Source: Pohlia nutans
Taxonomy: Eukaryota; Streptophyta; Bryopsida; Bryales; Mniaceae
Assembly (NCBI GenBank): GCA_022496805.1
Contig: CM040106.1
Location: 558,001-622,000 of the forward strand
Length of the DNA stretch: 64,000 nucleotides
Direction: 5' to 3'
Below, piece after piece: positions 1-12,439 of this stretch (positions within the stretch are counted from its first letter, which is position 1; each line of letters starts with the position of its first letter). The translations under genes were made by a program, and so were the position numbers. The notes beneath the pieces are model-generated. The model saw only the letters and a list, made by a program, of their open reading frames with translations, made no database searches and was not told where the DNA came from.

Positions 1-1193
1 TCACAATCCAATTTTGATGCAATTTTTGACATTGCTGATAGTCACATTCAGGACGATAGAGCCATGGTCGTCATTCACCCTCACGACGTAAAAGCAAAGT
101 CGGCCGTTCTCAGATACGCGGACACTTACGGGTTTGCGGAGCAGAAAAATCGATGTGCATGAATCGTTTGCATTTGTGTTATCCGGCCAATCCGCAGTTG
201 ACGGTACCTTTGCCTTCGCTCTTTATCAAAGTCTATAAATTCTTATCAATGACCTTTGGACTTCATTCGTTTGTGGTATTCATTTTCAAGTGATGTTTTA
301 AACGTACAGATTTGGAGCCTACCTTTTGGTGAGGAAAGAAGGCTCCAACTTCCAATTCAATACAGTTTCATCTATGCAAGAGGTTGGATTGGACATCGGA
401 TCAGATGAGTGGCTACAGAACTACACCACCAAATCTAACCAGGCAATGAACCAAACTAAGCCGTTGCGCGGACACCGAGAAAAGAGCAGAGGATTCTAGC
501 AAGTTCTCATTGAAGCTTGTTCTAAACCGAGAGACATCCTTTTTGACTGCAACGCCATGACTGGTATTTTGTAGTCTTTCCCTTTGTTTGATTCCATGTG
601 CAAATTCTTTATGATCATGCATTATGTACATGGACAATCTTCTTATAATTTTTGTGTGTGTATGTGTTCTAGATTCTTCTATTCAAGCATGTAGGAATGT
701 CAACTGCCATATTGTGGCTTTGGAGGCGGACAAAGCTATCTATGATGGACTCGGCGCTCCTCTAGTGCGTGCAAAGGCTACCTCCTCTACACCACGGCCT
801 TCACCATCAAAGCGCTCTCACGATCCAGACACCATGGAGATCGTACGAACGTTGATCAAAAGAAATTGTCAAAGTAAGTAAGTTTGTTTGCATCCAAATT
901 TCCTTGCTACATGATGATATCAATATCATACAACTCTATGTACTAATGTCAATTCTATGTTTTATGGAACTTTGATTGATCGAGCCCTCCTCGACAGAAG
1001 CCTTTTTGGTGCTACTCGAGGTTTCTTTCCAAGTCTAGCGAAACCGTTTGAGCTCCCTGTGTACGTGGAGCCACCCGCTAGGGCGCTTGCTCCGCAGAGT
1101 CTTGATGACGTGGAGATGACAGAGAGAGCTGCTGACACTAGGATTTCACGGCTAATGGATGTAGAAGCTGCGGAGTCTTTCTTGCACCTATAG
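1..1193 (+). pseudogene. DNA N4/N6-methyltransferase-like gene, 5' truncated, decayed
   Basis: Four coding blocks read in order on the plus strand. Block 1 (1-162) contains MVVIHPHDVKAK and ADTYGF. Block 2 (about 309-563) has PLRGHREKSRGF, then QVLIEACSKPRDILFDCNAM. Block 3 (673-873) continues SSIQACRNVNC and HIVALEADKAIYD. Block 4 (about 998-1193) is a C-terminal tail ending at TAG. Splicing 563 to 673 across a GT...AG pair joins the segment exactly in phase into a pattern like 'D-x-x-A-G-T-G-S-S ... H-x-V-A-L-E-x-D', which is motif I and the following acidic strand of SAM-dependent DNA methylases. The glycine-rich loop is damaged (AMTD where AGTG is usual), and a TAG at 498-500 sits where CAG would restore reading. 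The N-terminal part, including the usual catalytic DPPY-type motif, would lie left of the window. The junction of blocks 3 and 4 does not resolve in phase. Family assignment is by motif only; it could be a captured or transposon-borne methylase. Confidence 0.5.
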
Positions 1194-2786
1194 TTCTAGC
1201 TCTTTGTTTAAGGCATCATCTTCTACATATGACGACTTATGTGATGATTCTTCATAGTATAGTTTATTATCTATTTCAGTATTTTTATGACTAGTAGTGA
1301 GACTAAAAGGGCGACTACACTTATATTTTTATATTGCTTGATTCTTCACATCATTGTCTGTTGTATTCTTTAACGCCTTCCAAAATTGTTAAGTATAATA
1401 TCGTTTTCCCACAATCCACGATCAATTTCTCTAAAAACCCTAAACCTATTTTCCAAGTTTTTTTTGCATGGATCCTACATTTAGATGAATAAATTTCTAA
1501 ATCCTAAAACCAAATACTCTTTGAACTCACAATCTCAGTTCCACGGTCATAGGTAATTTTAAAAAAAAAACATAAAAAAACACAGAAAAAACATAGGCTT
1601 TTAGGCTCTTGGGCTCTTGGGCTCCCGCTCTCGGGCTCACATGCTAGCATTCCCCTACCAGAACTAGAAGACCTTGAATGGAAAGCATATACAAAATCCT
1701 TGCAACTAACATACGTTCCTACTACCAACCCATACACAAGACAAGGAGGCCAAAAATATAACTACACAAGCTTAATAGACAGATACTATATCAAAACACC
1801 AAATAATACCCTATTTACATTATCCACTAACCATGAACTCACTTTTGATTCAAGCTATTCTCCAGTAATACTACACATACCACCAAACACACTATTAGCA
1901 CGCTTTGCAATCCCACCTACCACTACGCCTCCTAGAATCCTAAACTTCATTCCTTTAGACAACATTGAAAAATTAAAAACATAAATATATGAAAAAAAAA
2001 TCTTCGACTCAACGAACTCACTACTCTCCTCACATATGATTTCCTTACAGAACAGCAATTGCAAACAGCTTGCACAATTCTCGACTGCATCATACACCAA
2101 TTATCTAACAAAGTTTAGCAAACCTCCAACGCCCCACTCCTACCACAGTTCACCAACCGCACTACTCAACAAGGGAGCTTCCTTTCTAGAAAATTACAAA
2201 AATAATAGAAAAACCACCTCTCTACATATCATCTCCTACGCAAAATAATTTACATCACTATAACCAACCCATATTCGTACACGCATCTGATCCTAAATGA
2301 CTTCAAATACCACACACATATCACTATCCCCCTACATCCACCGCAAAAGTCTAATCCACAAAATTGGCTCACTAAACCTAGTTGAACTCACCAAAAATGA
2401 AAACAATCAAGCAATAAAAATCACCACATAATACACCCGTACATGTGTCAAAATGCAATAGAAAAATAGCAACAACTATATGATAAAAACCCCAAGAAAA
2501 TCAATAAACGAATCTTCAAAAGCCAAAACACACCCCTAGTAGACTGCATTATCAATACATATAAGGACATATCAACCTTCCTTTAGGCATTGCAGATGAA
2601 ATACATGCTCAACAATCAATTAGCAACCAACCCACGATCCCCACATGCTACAACCAACCTAATCATCATGCAAATTGCACATGTGGCGTTTGAAAATAGC
2701 CATGGCACGACCTTGATAGATATATCTTAAACAAGAGTGTGGCTGCCTGTTCAAACTCCTCCATCAATACTTTGATCAAGCAACTA
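1194..2786. other. AT-rich intergenic DNA, no gene seen
   Basis: Open frames here are short, rich in low-complexity residues and without recognisable motifs. A plant telomere-like CCCTAAACC fragment lies near 1437-1446. I see no RNA gene or paired terminal repeat. Confidence 0.5.
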
Positions 2787-3325
2787 GGGTTGTTTAGACG
2801 CTAGGACGCAAACGTCCGAAGGACGTAGACGTACGTGTCCCATGTCCGATGAATTAGAAAAATCAGGTCTTTATACCATCTGGACATTGATTTTTTCCCA
2901 AGGACGTTTAAGCGGATGCTTCTACCAATGGCCGAACAGACAGTACTGCGAACACCAAAGCGGGCGTTCAATCGGACGCAAATCGAATGCATGAAAGTGG
3001 AAGGACGAGCGGATGGCCCTACCAAAGGCCAAGTGGATGGCACAACGGACATCAAAATGGACGTCCAATCGGATGCATGAGCGCAAACGGTTTGATTGTA
3101 GGACAAAGCCCTGGGTGGATGTCCCGATGCTGCAATCCACGGACAAGTGTACGCGACGCAATGGTTGAATTGCTATTGCGGATGGCCTGATGGAACAGGG
3201 GACGGCTTGATCGAACAGTGGATGGCCTGATTGTATGGCAAACGGCCTAATTCGATGGCAGATGGCGCCCTCGACAAACAGCATAGCGCAGTGGCGGACG
3301 GGCCTCCCGGCAAACAGCGTTAGGT
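2787..3325. repeat. GC-rich degenerate minisatellite island
   Basis: An abrupt GC-rich block in AT-rich DNA, built from variants of GGACG, GGATGG and GATGGCCTGAT (for example around 3180-3260). Reading frames on both strands are open only because of the repeat structure. The left edge reads AGGGTTGTTTAGACG, resembling the terminus AGGGTTGTTCATCG of the Mutator-like element at 41471, and an inverted ACAACCTAG-like string lies near 3664. I could not find a convincing target-site duplication, so the boundary is uncertain. Confidence 0.5.
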
Positions 3326-5640
3326 TGTTGGAACCCAAGCCCAGAGGTTGCTCAAAGGAATAAAGTTATATGTTACTCCAGCTCTATTTTTTATTCCTCC
3401 GCTCTTGTCCAATCAAACGACTATTTCTAGATGTTACACGTTTTACGAGGACTATTTTAAGTACAAAAGGAGAACGTTCCTGTGTTTAATGTACCCTACA
3501 TTGAAAACTCCAACAACTTTACTTCTTGAAATGCAATCCTCCTCTATGTTGTCTCTTTCTTCTCTCTCCCTCTTCCTTTCCCTTCTCCTTCTCCTTTGTT
3601 TCTTCTCTCTTGCCTAAGTAAATTGGACGTATGTTTGATTTGGGTATCTAGAACAAGAGTGTCCAACAACCTAGAGTTGTTTGTTCCTTCTTCCTAGCCT
3701 AAAACATATTTAATAAGTTTTTTTATAAATCAATTTCATTGCAAATATTATAAGAAGATGTATATTGAGATAATATAATACTCATAGAATAAATATCAAT
3801 ATATATACATCTTACAAAACTACATTGCATATAAATTGATAGAAAAAAAAACATAAATATGTAATTAATATATAAGGATTTTGATAGAAATGTAAAGAAG
3901 AGAAAATAACTTTTAAACAAATATAAAATATACAAATTCTTTGTAAGCATGTTAGTTTTAGCCTAGCTCAAGTTACAAAGTAGTAATAATAAAAATGTAC
4001 TTATTTTAGTTAATATAAAATTAAAATTGAGATAGAATAGTAAAATTCAAATCATAATTTAAAAAATTAAATATACTGTACTAGTAGATTAAGGATACAA
4101 TCATAGATTTATTTAAAAGGCTAAAATTCATAGTGTACAACTTTTATTCATACATCAAGTTTTAAATCCAAACTAAAGTAAAAGACAATTAATACTAACT
4201 CATATTTAACTAATTTTGGACAAATAGACTAATTATGGATATTTTATTCCAATAATCACTATAAAAATGGTTTAAAAGGTTGCAAATGCTAGACTACAAT
4301 CAACATAAAATAACAGACACACATCAATATGAGAAAATTCAATTTTAGATTTAATATACCTATGGAGTAGTATCGGCAGTCGCCAACGCCTTCACAACAG
4401 ACGCAGAGAAAGATTATGTAGAGAGAAACAAAACAAACAAAAAAAACCAAGTGTCGATGGGACTACGATGCAATCTCAACAAAGAAGACAAAAATATAAA
4501 TATCTCACAAGTAAAGGCCACAAAAAAGTAATTATCCAAATCCGAAAAAACAACAAATAATGAATAGAAACATCAGTAACTATAAATCCTAAACCCTACA
4601 CCTTACATCCTAGAGATCCTAGGAAATCCTGATCCCAAAATCCTGGAAAGCGTAAAGACATATACACCTGGAACCCAACAACATGTCAATGGCATACAAT
4701 ATCAGCTCGCAGCTAATAAGTAGAAATGAAGTAAACAAATTGAGCCTGAAATCAAATATCATATATAAACCACGTGATGATTCCAAAATAGTAATCAAAA
4801 TCAAAAACTTACTATAGGATGGAAGAGAGCTCAATATACTAATAAACTTTATTCAAACAATGAAAATTTCTTTCTACAAATCTCCAGCCAACTTCGCTAA
4901 AGATAAAGATATGATAAAATCTACGCCAAGAAAATGAGGTTCGTAGCTAAAAGGAGTATTGGTCGACAACCGATAAAGAGTCCAGTACATAAAATCGTCA
5001 AAGAGACTATGTGTCAAGGGCGAGCACACTATAGACGCAAGCCCTGTGAGGTCGATCTCTTGGGCGTGGTCCTAAACAAAATACGCGCAAGAGATGGTAA
5101 GAGCGGCCAATAAGAATCCATATTAGTTCCGTGTTGGCTAGCAGCCAATAGGTTGGCCTATAGAAATGCAGGAAAGCATCTACAAACACTGTATCGGCTG
5201 CCGGCCGATAGGCGGCACTAAATCGTCTGCTTCATTTCCAATGTTTCGATCCACTGCAGCACCACCGGCCTCAAGGTTCGCATACGTGGCTGCGACGAAC
5301 GCCTCAGGAATTACATGAGTAGCAGGTGGCCCTTTCTTGGCATGCGAGGGCATCCTATGAGAAAACATGACAATGCTAGCGTTCACAACTTGACGGGGAC
5401 AAGACTCCATCTGCCAACGGCATGTCCAACACTCCCTAGCGACAACTGACTTCCCCTCCTTCAAATCTCATAGAAATCTACAATTCTACCTTAAAGTTTC
5501 CATAGCTAGAGCATCGGGACAGGTCGATACACTCTGACCCTCGTCCGAGCCAAACGGGAAGGTAATTTTGTCATTGGATTTTTGCATCCCTCAAATGAAA
5601 TCTTGTTTTCTATTCATTTCTTGGTTTTTTTCTTACAATT
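3326..5640. other. AT-rich intergenic DNA, no gene seen
   Basis: Very AT-rich with frequent stops in all frames. A pyrimidine-rich CT run lies near 3550-3610. No coding motif, RNA gene or clear terminal repeats are seen. A slightly GC-richer patch at about 5000-5460 has short open frames of no recognisable family. Confidence 0.45.
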
Positions 5641-5668
5641 TCAGCTCAAAAAAGTCTATCAGTCTTGT

Positions 5669-5960
5669 GTGTGTGTGTGTGTTGGTGGCGCATTAGCAGA
5701 AGTGTGAGAGTGATTGCAAAGAGGTGTGAGGCATGGACGTACGTAAGTGTGAGAGTGATTGTGAAGAGTCTTAGCATAAATGTGTAATTAGCTGATGAGA
5801 AATAATTACATTAACAACATTCTGAGAAGGTGATTACAAAGAGTCTTAGCAGAACTATGTAATTAGAGAATGCATTGTGAAAAAGTGATTGTGAAGTGTC
5901 TTAGCAGAACTATGTGATTAGAGAACGACTTGTACACATTGATTAGTGAAATAAAGAATG
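5669..5960 (+). repeat. Imperfect tandem repeat with TG microsatellite
   Basis: A (TG)n run at about 5669-5682 is followed by about four diverged copies of a 60-75-bp unit containing GTGATTGTGAAGAGTCTTAG and a following AGAACTATGTAATTAGAGAA. Confidence 0.7.
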
Positions 5961-6009
5961 CTATAAGTATATATTGTTTGAATAAATTCATTAGATACAA
6001 AAGGTAATG

Positions 6010-6260
6010 CACTACTAGAATTCAAGGGATACAACAACGTTTTCGAGCAACGTTCGGGCAATGTCCATGCTGGATTGAGCAAACGTTGCTGTCACGGGGG
6101 CTAGGGCGGGCTCTGACTTTTTTGAGCAACGTCTGCAAGTTCTACTAAACTCCCTACGTTCCCCCCTACGTTCCCAACGTTCCCGCGCTGCAACGATTTA
6201 AGGTAGAGTCCAACAGCAGCTCCTAATTTAGGGAGTCACTTTGCTCTTCATCAGTAGGGC
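6010..6260 (+). mobile_element. CACTA-like transposon terminus (one end only)
   Basis: The sequence starts CACTACTAGAATTCAAGG, the typical opening of plant CACTA (CMC superfamily) terminal inverted repeats. The next 200 bp carry many direct and inverted copies of a short motif (GCAACGTT, AACGTTGC, ACGTTC), like the subterminal repeats bound by CACTA transposases. No matching ...TTCTAGTAGTG end was found downstream. A CTAGTAGTG string at about 1291 lies outside in the wrong order and may be chance. Confidence 0.45.
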
Positions 6261-7640
6261 CAACGGTTTTGAGCAGCGTAGTAAATAGGATTTAGGCTTG
6301 TTATAACGGAACCACATAGTTTACAAATGGTGTGTTGATTTGTAATTTATTATATTGGCTTTTTGTTTCACAATAAACAAAAAGAGTTTCTTAACCCACG
6401 AACGATGTCGAGACCAAACAATTGCTTGACAAGTTGATTGTTTAATTCCAAGTGTTAAATTCAAATCATTCATGAATTTTTGGATTGTACATGGGATCCC
6501 AACTACCAATAGAGTCGTAAAAACGGTAGAGGCGTGTAGTGTAATTTGAATTTTTTTCCTTGTTCTATTTAAACTAAATTTAGGCCATGAATATGAGTCC
6601 CATTGCTTATGAGTTTAACTAACAAAATGAAGCTTTACACTATTTATTTGTAGTGCATGTTGAATTTTTGGGAAACATTAAAAATTGAGTGTTTTATTGT
6701 AGTTACAAGTTCAGTAGGTATCAACAAGGTGTAGCGCAAATGTTTAAATTTTGATACACGGTTGATTTTCATTGATAAACGTTTCTTCATTGTAATTTAC
6801 ACCTTTGGTAAAAACATCAAAATTTAACACCTAAAAGCACGAGGGGTATTAAACAAAACATAGATGTGTTATAATATGTGCCTTCTATATGTTTGATGAA
6901 GTTTGGTTCAATAGACAAATTGTAGGGCAGCATCTCCAAAAATTATTTGTATAGTCAAACTTCCAAAAATAACTTTAGATCATTTTTTGATGAATTTAAA
7001 AGCATTGACCTTTGAAAATATGTATAAATTCTAATTTTCACTTTTAGAGTTTGAAATTTAGCGTGATTGGTCAAATTTGGTTCATCTATTGTGAACTTCA
7101 AAAAAGCAAAAGAAATGATGGAGGGAACATCATTACTTTCCCCAAATAGTAAATTTTGTAACACTAAGACAATGTTGAAGTGATTAACTTTGAAAAATTC
7201 TCCCGGGCGGAATTCAACTCGGATTGACATAATTCAACTTGGGTTGGAAAGTAGACTTGATGAAGTATTTGAAAAAAAAATTATTTTTTCAAAAACTTAT
7301 TTTTTGGTTCTGGGCAGCCTGTTAAAAACGGGCAGCGACCCAAAAATGGTCTCTTTGGAGCTTAGGGGTTAATAGTACATTTTGTAATTGATATAGATTT
7401 TTTTTACAGTCACTTCATACAACCATAGTATTTTCAAATTTTCACCAAAATTTATGAACCTTTCATAATTAGTAGTAGACTTGTGACTTCATCTAATAAA
7501 TATATAAATTTGAATTCTGGTTTTATTTTTAGTAGCAAAATTGAGTGAGAGAGATGAAACATGATTCCATGGTAATAGGCCCAACTTTTAGAGGCTCACA
7601 CCTACACCTACTTTTAATTTTTTTGGAACAATTGGATGCC
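6261..7640. other. AT-rich intergenic DNA, no gene seen
   Basis: No coding motif or paired repeat is visible. Short open frames are AT-driven. Confidence 0.45.
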
Positions 7641-7648
7641 TAACATTA

Positions 7649-8060
7649 TTGGGAACACCCTTCAATTTTTGTTGTATTTATGAAAAATATTTTTCCATAT
7701 GATATTGGGATTCTGCTAATTCTATGCTTTTTTAGTAAAATTCGCAATATGTGGAAAATGCAGCTATGAGTCCCGAGACTCCAATTCAAATTTTTCTTGC
7801 ACAATTGGGTGCCAAAAATCATTAGGAACACCCTAAAGTATTTTTTGTATTTATGAAAAATATTTTTCCATATGTTATTGTGATTTTGCTAACTCTATGC
7901 TTTTTGACTAGGATTTGCAATATGTGGAAAATGCCGCCTTTAGTGGTGGGACTCCATTCTAGAATTTTTTTGCACATTTGGGTACCTACCATCATAAAGA
8001 ACACCCTCCAATTTTTGTTACATTTTTAAAAAATATTTTCCATATGTTATTGAGAGTTTG
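7649..8060 (+). repeat. Tandem repeat, about 177-bp unit, about 2.3 copies
   Basis: Units start near 7649, 7823 and 7999. Each opens with GGAACACCCT (or AGAACACCCT) and carries ATGAAAAATATTTTTCCATA, TTCTATGC or CTCTATGC, and AATATGTGGAAAATGC in fixed order. The third copy is cut off after its ATATTTTCCATATGTTATTG segment. Confidence 0.8.
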
Positions 8061-9829
8061 CCCAATTTTTCCATATGTTACTGAGATTTAGACCCAACGT
8101 TTTGGGGTTAACACATACACCTACCATGGTGTCCCTGGAATTACCATTTCAAGAAAACCATGTATAAACAACTATTTTAGGGTCTATCCGTACAGTTTGA
8201 TTCACTAGTAACAACACCAATACTTAATTAGGTATGAGAAATTCATGGAATTTGAAATGAGATGTTACTGAACTATTTCATTGAATTTGAAATGAAATAT
8301 TCTTGAAGTTGGTGATTTTAAAGAAAAGTTGTGCATCTTAACCATTAATGGATTTAGGGCACAGTACATATGTTGCTCTGATGTTGGGTGTTAACCCCTA
8401 CATTTTCCAACGTACATAGGCTTGATTACAAACACATTCAAGGGTTGCACTTTTTTCATACATTTTGGATGACATTCATCTGAGCCACCTTTGCAAGCCT
8501 ATTAACTCTTTAACGTCCCATTCCTCTTTAGAATAGTCAAACTACATTATTATACACAATTTAGCTTTCAAGATTTGTTGAAATACATTTTTTAATATTC
8601 TTCATACATGAATTGTATGTTTCCTATTAGTCCTAAAATTTTCCAATTTTTTTGATACAAAATGAACTTTTTACAAATTTTTAGGTCAAATACTTCAAGA
8701 AATTCATATTAATTACAAAAAATCTTCAAAAAATATTAAATTTCTCAAACATGTGCAAATGACAATGGAGAATCACATGATATATTTTCTGTAAATGTTC
8801 TTAATTTTTAATTTAAAATTCACAAAGTGAACATCCTATGCAGTGTAATTCAGACCTTGAGCTACATAGCTTGCACATAAACAAAATATTCAATACTTGA
8901 GATTTATAAGATCCAAAAAGTGAAGTGAAAATTAGACTCAATAAACTTCATTTTCTCAATTGAAAGCAAAAGCAAAAAAATTCATCTTCAAGGTCAAAAT
9001 TGGCTTTGACCAACAAACATCCACTATATGGATGCGCGGTCCTTAAAGGGTTAAATTCTCTACCACTTCAAGTAAATCTCCTTTAACGGAGAGAAGAATA
9101 TAACATTGTAGAGGCCTTCAAGAGCAAGTTTTTTGAATTTGTTGGGTACATTTTATGCTTGCAATTGTGGCTCACATGTTTACCTTATGTACATTTGAGG
9201 CATGGTAATATCTATTTTAGAGGCTATCCACTATTTGTGTTCAATAGGTCGGTGTGTTCAAGGGATTGATCGCTGGCCAGCTTGCATCAGCCCGACATGT
9301 GTCCGCGGCTCCTCCGTCCTCACTCCCACAGTCCACAGACTTGATATAACTTAACACTTTCATGTCCCACTCCCCATTCAAACCCAATGAACTCTTTCCA
9401 TATCCAGCTTTTCTAACTTTAATTTCTTATTGCTTTTAAAATGCCAGTTGTGCCAGTACAGCGCATCCGGAGAGGACACATGGCCTCCACCAAGGGGACC
9501 GTCCCAACCACAGCAGGCCAGCATGAAACCCTAAAACAAGGGTAACTAAACAAAGGGGAAGAACCCCGAGCGTTAGCTAAGCTTAGAGCCAAACAACGCT
9601 AACCCTAAGCATATCAACACAATCAGAAGGGGGAGCAGCCAGGCAGAGGCCAGGAGCTAAACAGGAAGGGAGATCAAGATGTAAGGGGCCGACGAAGGCT
9701 CAGGCGGGGAGCAGAGTGCTGAAGAAATTTTCTTATTGCAAATCTGTTTTCTATTGATTTCTCTCTTTTTGGAGCGTATCAACCGTTTCTATTCTTCTTC
9801 ACCCCACTTTGATCTGTTTCTCGGAGAAA
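8061..9829. other. AT-rich intergenic DNA and probable LEA 5' region
   Basis: No coding motif was found. The last 150 bp before 9830 become CT-rich and less AT-rich, as expected for a plant 5' UTR. I did not identify a confident TATA box. Confidence 0.4.
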
Positions 9830-10507
9830 ATGGCCACTTATAACGATGGTGATGCTCAAGGGTAAGATTGGGTATACATGTCAATTCACTTTCTTACCGT
9901 CTATTTCCAGGATCTCGATTGAGTCCGTGATCAGCTTGGATTGTGAGATGTGTTGATTGAGCTTGTAGTTTTTTCAGATTATGTGGAGGACAGCTATGTG
10001 GCTTTGATGATGAGGATGCAGGAACTATAATGAGAGTGGGCATGTGATTCTGGGATTTGTGATTCGGGGATTTGTGTATGTTTGAAGCTTTGAGAGAGCA
10101 GATGTTGATTGAATGTGCAATTTGCAGAAAGGCTGATGCCGATAGGACTATGACTGATGCACAAAACGCTGCTGGACACGCCGTGGATGCCAGGAAAGTG
10201 AAGGCGGCGCAAGGTTCTGATGCTGCGCAAGATTACTCCAAGCAAGCCGGTGACAAGGCTGCTGACACTTACGCTGCTGCCAAGGGCGACACTGAGCAGG
10301 TGAGGTTGATGTTCTTAAGTGCATTGTTTGTGATCTTTAATTTGCGGGTTTTAGATTTTCAGGGGAGCATTGTTGAGAGCCTTCTAAGTCGTTTTTTTTT
10401 TTGAATTTGAACACATTGTTCCTGATTTCGGATGTTTCCGTTTGTGTGATTTGCAGGCTGCAAGCAAAGCCAGCGACTACACTCTAAGTATGCAATTGGC
10501 TTTTTGA
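9830..10507 (+). CDS. LEA group 3 (LEA_4)-like protein, C-terminally truncated
   Basis: A three-exon model: exon 1 at 9830-9861 (ATG, MATYNDGDAQG), exon 2 at 10128-10299, exon 3 from 10457 to a TGA at 10505-10507, about 84 residues. Junctions are GG|GTAAG, TTTGCAG|A, CAG|GTGAGG and TTTGCAG|G, and the phases join without correction. The product is rich in Ala, Lys, Asp and Gly, with 11-residue-like amphipathic repeats (KAADTYAAAKGDTEQAASK), as in group 3 late-embryogenesis-abundant proteins that protect membranes and proteins during desiccation. Normal family members carry many more repeats. Here the reading frame leaves the repeat after DYTLS and stops within six codons, so the 3' part is missing or lies in an exon I cannot see. 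The model may be a truncated gene copy, although splice sites and ATG are intact. Confidence 0.65.
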
Positions 10508-11384
10508 AGAAAACACCCCAGCCTTCCAAATTGCACATGATGATACCAATTCGTGGACGACATGTGTCCACCCTAAACATATACTAAGCTTATTGCTAAC
10601 CCTAGGAAGAGCCAAGTCACACAACCTGGGCCATTCCATTTGGATAATTTAAGAAGTAATCCATAATTAACTCCTTCGGCATTAAAGTCGGCTAACTAAT
10701 TCACTAATAATAAATTTAGCAACTTCATTCAGAATTAGCAACTTCAAGAAACATTAGACTAATTATATATTGCCACATGGCATGCGAAAATAAGGTTCAA
10801 GAAATTTGAGTTACCAAAGTTAATCCATTTTACCTTTAAATTGCATTGGTCTCTCCTCGCATGTTTGCATTAGCGAAGGGCTTGAACAATTTCTTCAATT
10901 CTCCACCATACGGGACATGAGCTACAGAGTCCGTTGTATCTTTTCCCATGACCTGCAAATCCAAATGTGCGGTATTCAAATCCAAATGTGCGGTATCCAT
11001 GAGACAGGCTACTGCATTTGACGAGTGGTTGTCAAACTACATTCTGAATGCTTAGGCTTCACAGCAAGAGGCCTCCTACTGTAATCCAATCACCATACCT
11101 GTGGTCAATTGACCACTAGCCACCAGAATTTTAGCCCTCCTGTACGTACATTTCCACTGAATGCTATACTTGAGCTATACGGTTTCGTGTACATGCTCTC
11201 GTATTTAATGCAAATATAACTTGGAAAGAAATACTACCATACGTAAAAGATTAGCGCATTCAAACTCAATGACCACAGAGGCTGCTGATCCGCTTACACC
11301 GCAAGATCACTACACGGAATTTCCAGATGGCTGATGTTTATTCAGTAAAGCGAATTAAAGTTCTTTCAGTGAAGCGTTTGAATC
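10508..11384. other. Intergenic DNA after the LEA fragment
   Basis: No gene seen. It contains one isolated perfect 16-bp palindrome, GTGGTCAATTGACCAC, at 11101-11116, matching the second palindrome family of 21.4-22.1 kb. Confidence 0.45.
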
Positions 11385-11660
11385 CGTTATTGGAGAAAAG
11401 TCAACATACCTTTTGATCTCAGAGGAGCAAAAAAAACCCCGGCGTGAATTCTACTCGTACCTCATCCACAAGTGCATAAACCCTTGTTGTACCATGTCCA
11501 AAACTTTGCAGCTGTGAAACTGTTATTGGAGATTAAAAAACTGACCTCTTAATCTCAGAGGAGCAAAAAAAAACCCCGTGACTACTCTAGTTGTACCACG
11601 TCCAAAAGTGCATAAACCCTAGCTGGACCACGTCCAAAAGTGTGCAGCAAGGAAGCATAT
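11385..11660 (+). repeat. Two tandem copies of an about 135-bp unit
   Basis: Both copies contain GTTATTGGAGA, ATCTCAGAGGAGCAAAAAAA, a CCCC run, TTGTACCA, GTCCAAAA and GTGCATAAACCCT in the same order. Copy 1 begins near 11385 and copy 2 near 11520. Confidence 0.75.
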
Positions 11661-11959
11661 CTCTACTGGCGATAAAAACAAGTCTGACCTAAACTCCAAA
11701 CCTCCTAATCCAACAAATAGCGTTCTCCTATACACCACTACAAAGAAGGACCAAACAAATTCACACGGGAATCAAAACGTTTGCAACAAATATAAAGTTT
11801 GGAGTGGCTTATGATACCTGAAAGTTGTACTTTGAATGTCATGTGCTCCTTCCAGCGACATCACTCACCAATTTGAACGCTCCACAGCATGCACATACAC
11901 GCCAATGCACACAGCATGCGCACACCAGCCAGAAGCACAGACTCCGTTTGATCTAAATC

Positions 11960-12240
11960 GCCTCCCCCACGCATTGCATTGCAACCACGCGTTGCGCCTC
12001 CTCCACGCGTTGCGTCTCTTCCATGCGTTGCATCTCCTCCACCGTATGCAGCTTCAAAAGGAGCGGATCTGCCGGATGCAAGCTCAAAACCAATGCAGCG
12101 CAGTTGCGGAAGAAAGGAGCGGATCTGCCTCCCTCGGCACGGAGCTTCGACACAGGGGAGGACGGGCTGGGAGTGACGGGCTGGGAGGGGCGAGGGAGGA
12201 CGGGCTGGGAGTGACGAGGGGTGGGAGGAACGACGGGCAG
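11960..12240. repeat. GC-rich minisatellites
   Basis: Two short-period arrays. Around 11965-12035, an 18-bp unit close to CACGCGTTGCGTCTCCTC repeats about four times. Around 12150-12230, GGGAGGACGGGCTGGGAGTG-type units repeat about three times. GGAGCGGATCTGCC is duplicated at 12060 and 12116. Overlapping open frames on both strands are repeat-driven and carry no known domain. Confidence 0.6.
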
Positions 12241-12439
12241 GGCCAAAATTTTGGCCGGGCTGCCCGAGGTCGTCATCGTCATTAATGTCATCTAGTCACG
12301 TTCACATTAACGTCATCCATTAATGTCATGATTAATAGCATGATTAATGTCACTAAATTTTTCCATCATCGCGATATCATGATACGTTTATGTGAATGTG
12401 ATACTATCATTGTGATATATACAATCCTTTGTCTTCATC

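Noticed and set aside
1289..1300. CTAGTAGTG as the right end of the CACTA-like element at 6010
   Set aside because: It lies upstream of the left end in the wrong order and has no subterminal motifs around it.
2801..3338. Open frames of 101-138 codons in the GC-rich island
   Set aside because: Repeat-driven openness on both strands, no motif, and no splice context.
2731..3662. Element bounded by ACAAGAGTGT direct repeats
   Set aside because: The 10-bp direct repeat exists, but the sequences just inside it are not inverted repeats of each other, so it may be chance.
11836..12291. Overlapping open frames of 112-149 codons on both strands
   Set aside because: Both frames are produced by GC-rich minisatellites; composition is low-complexity and no domain is seen.
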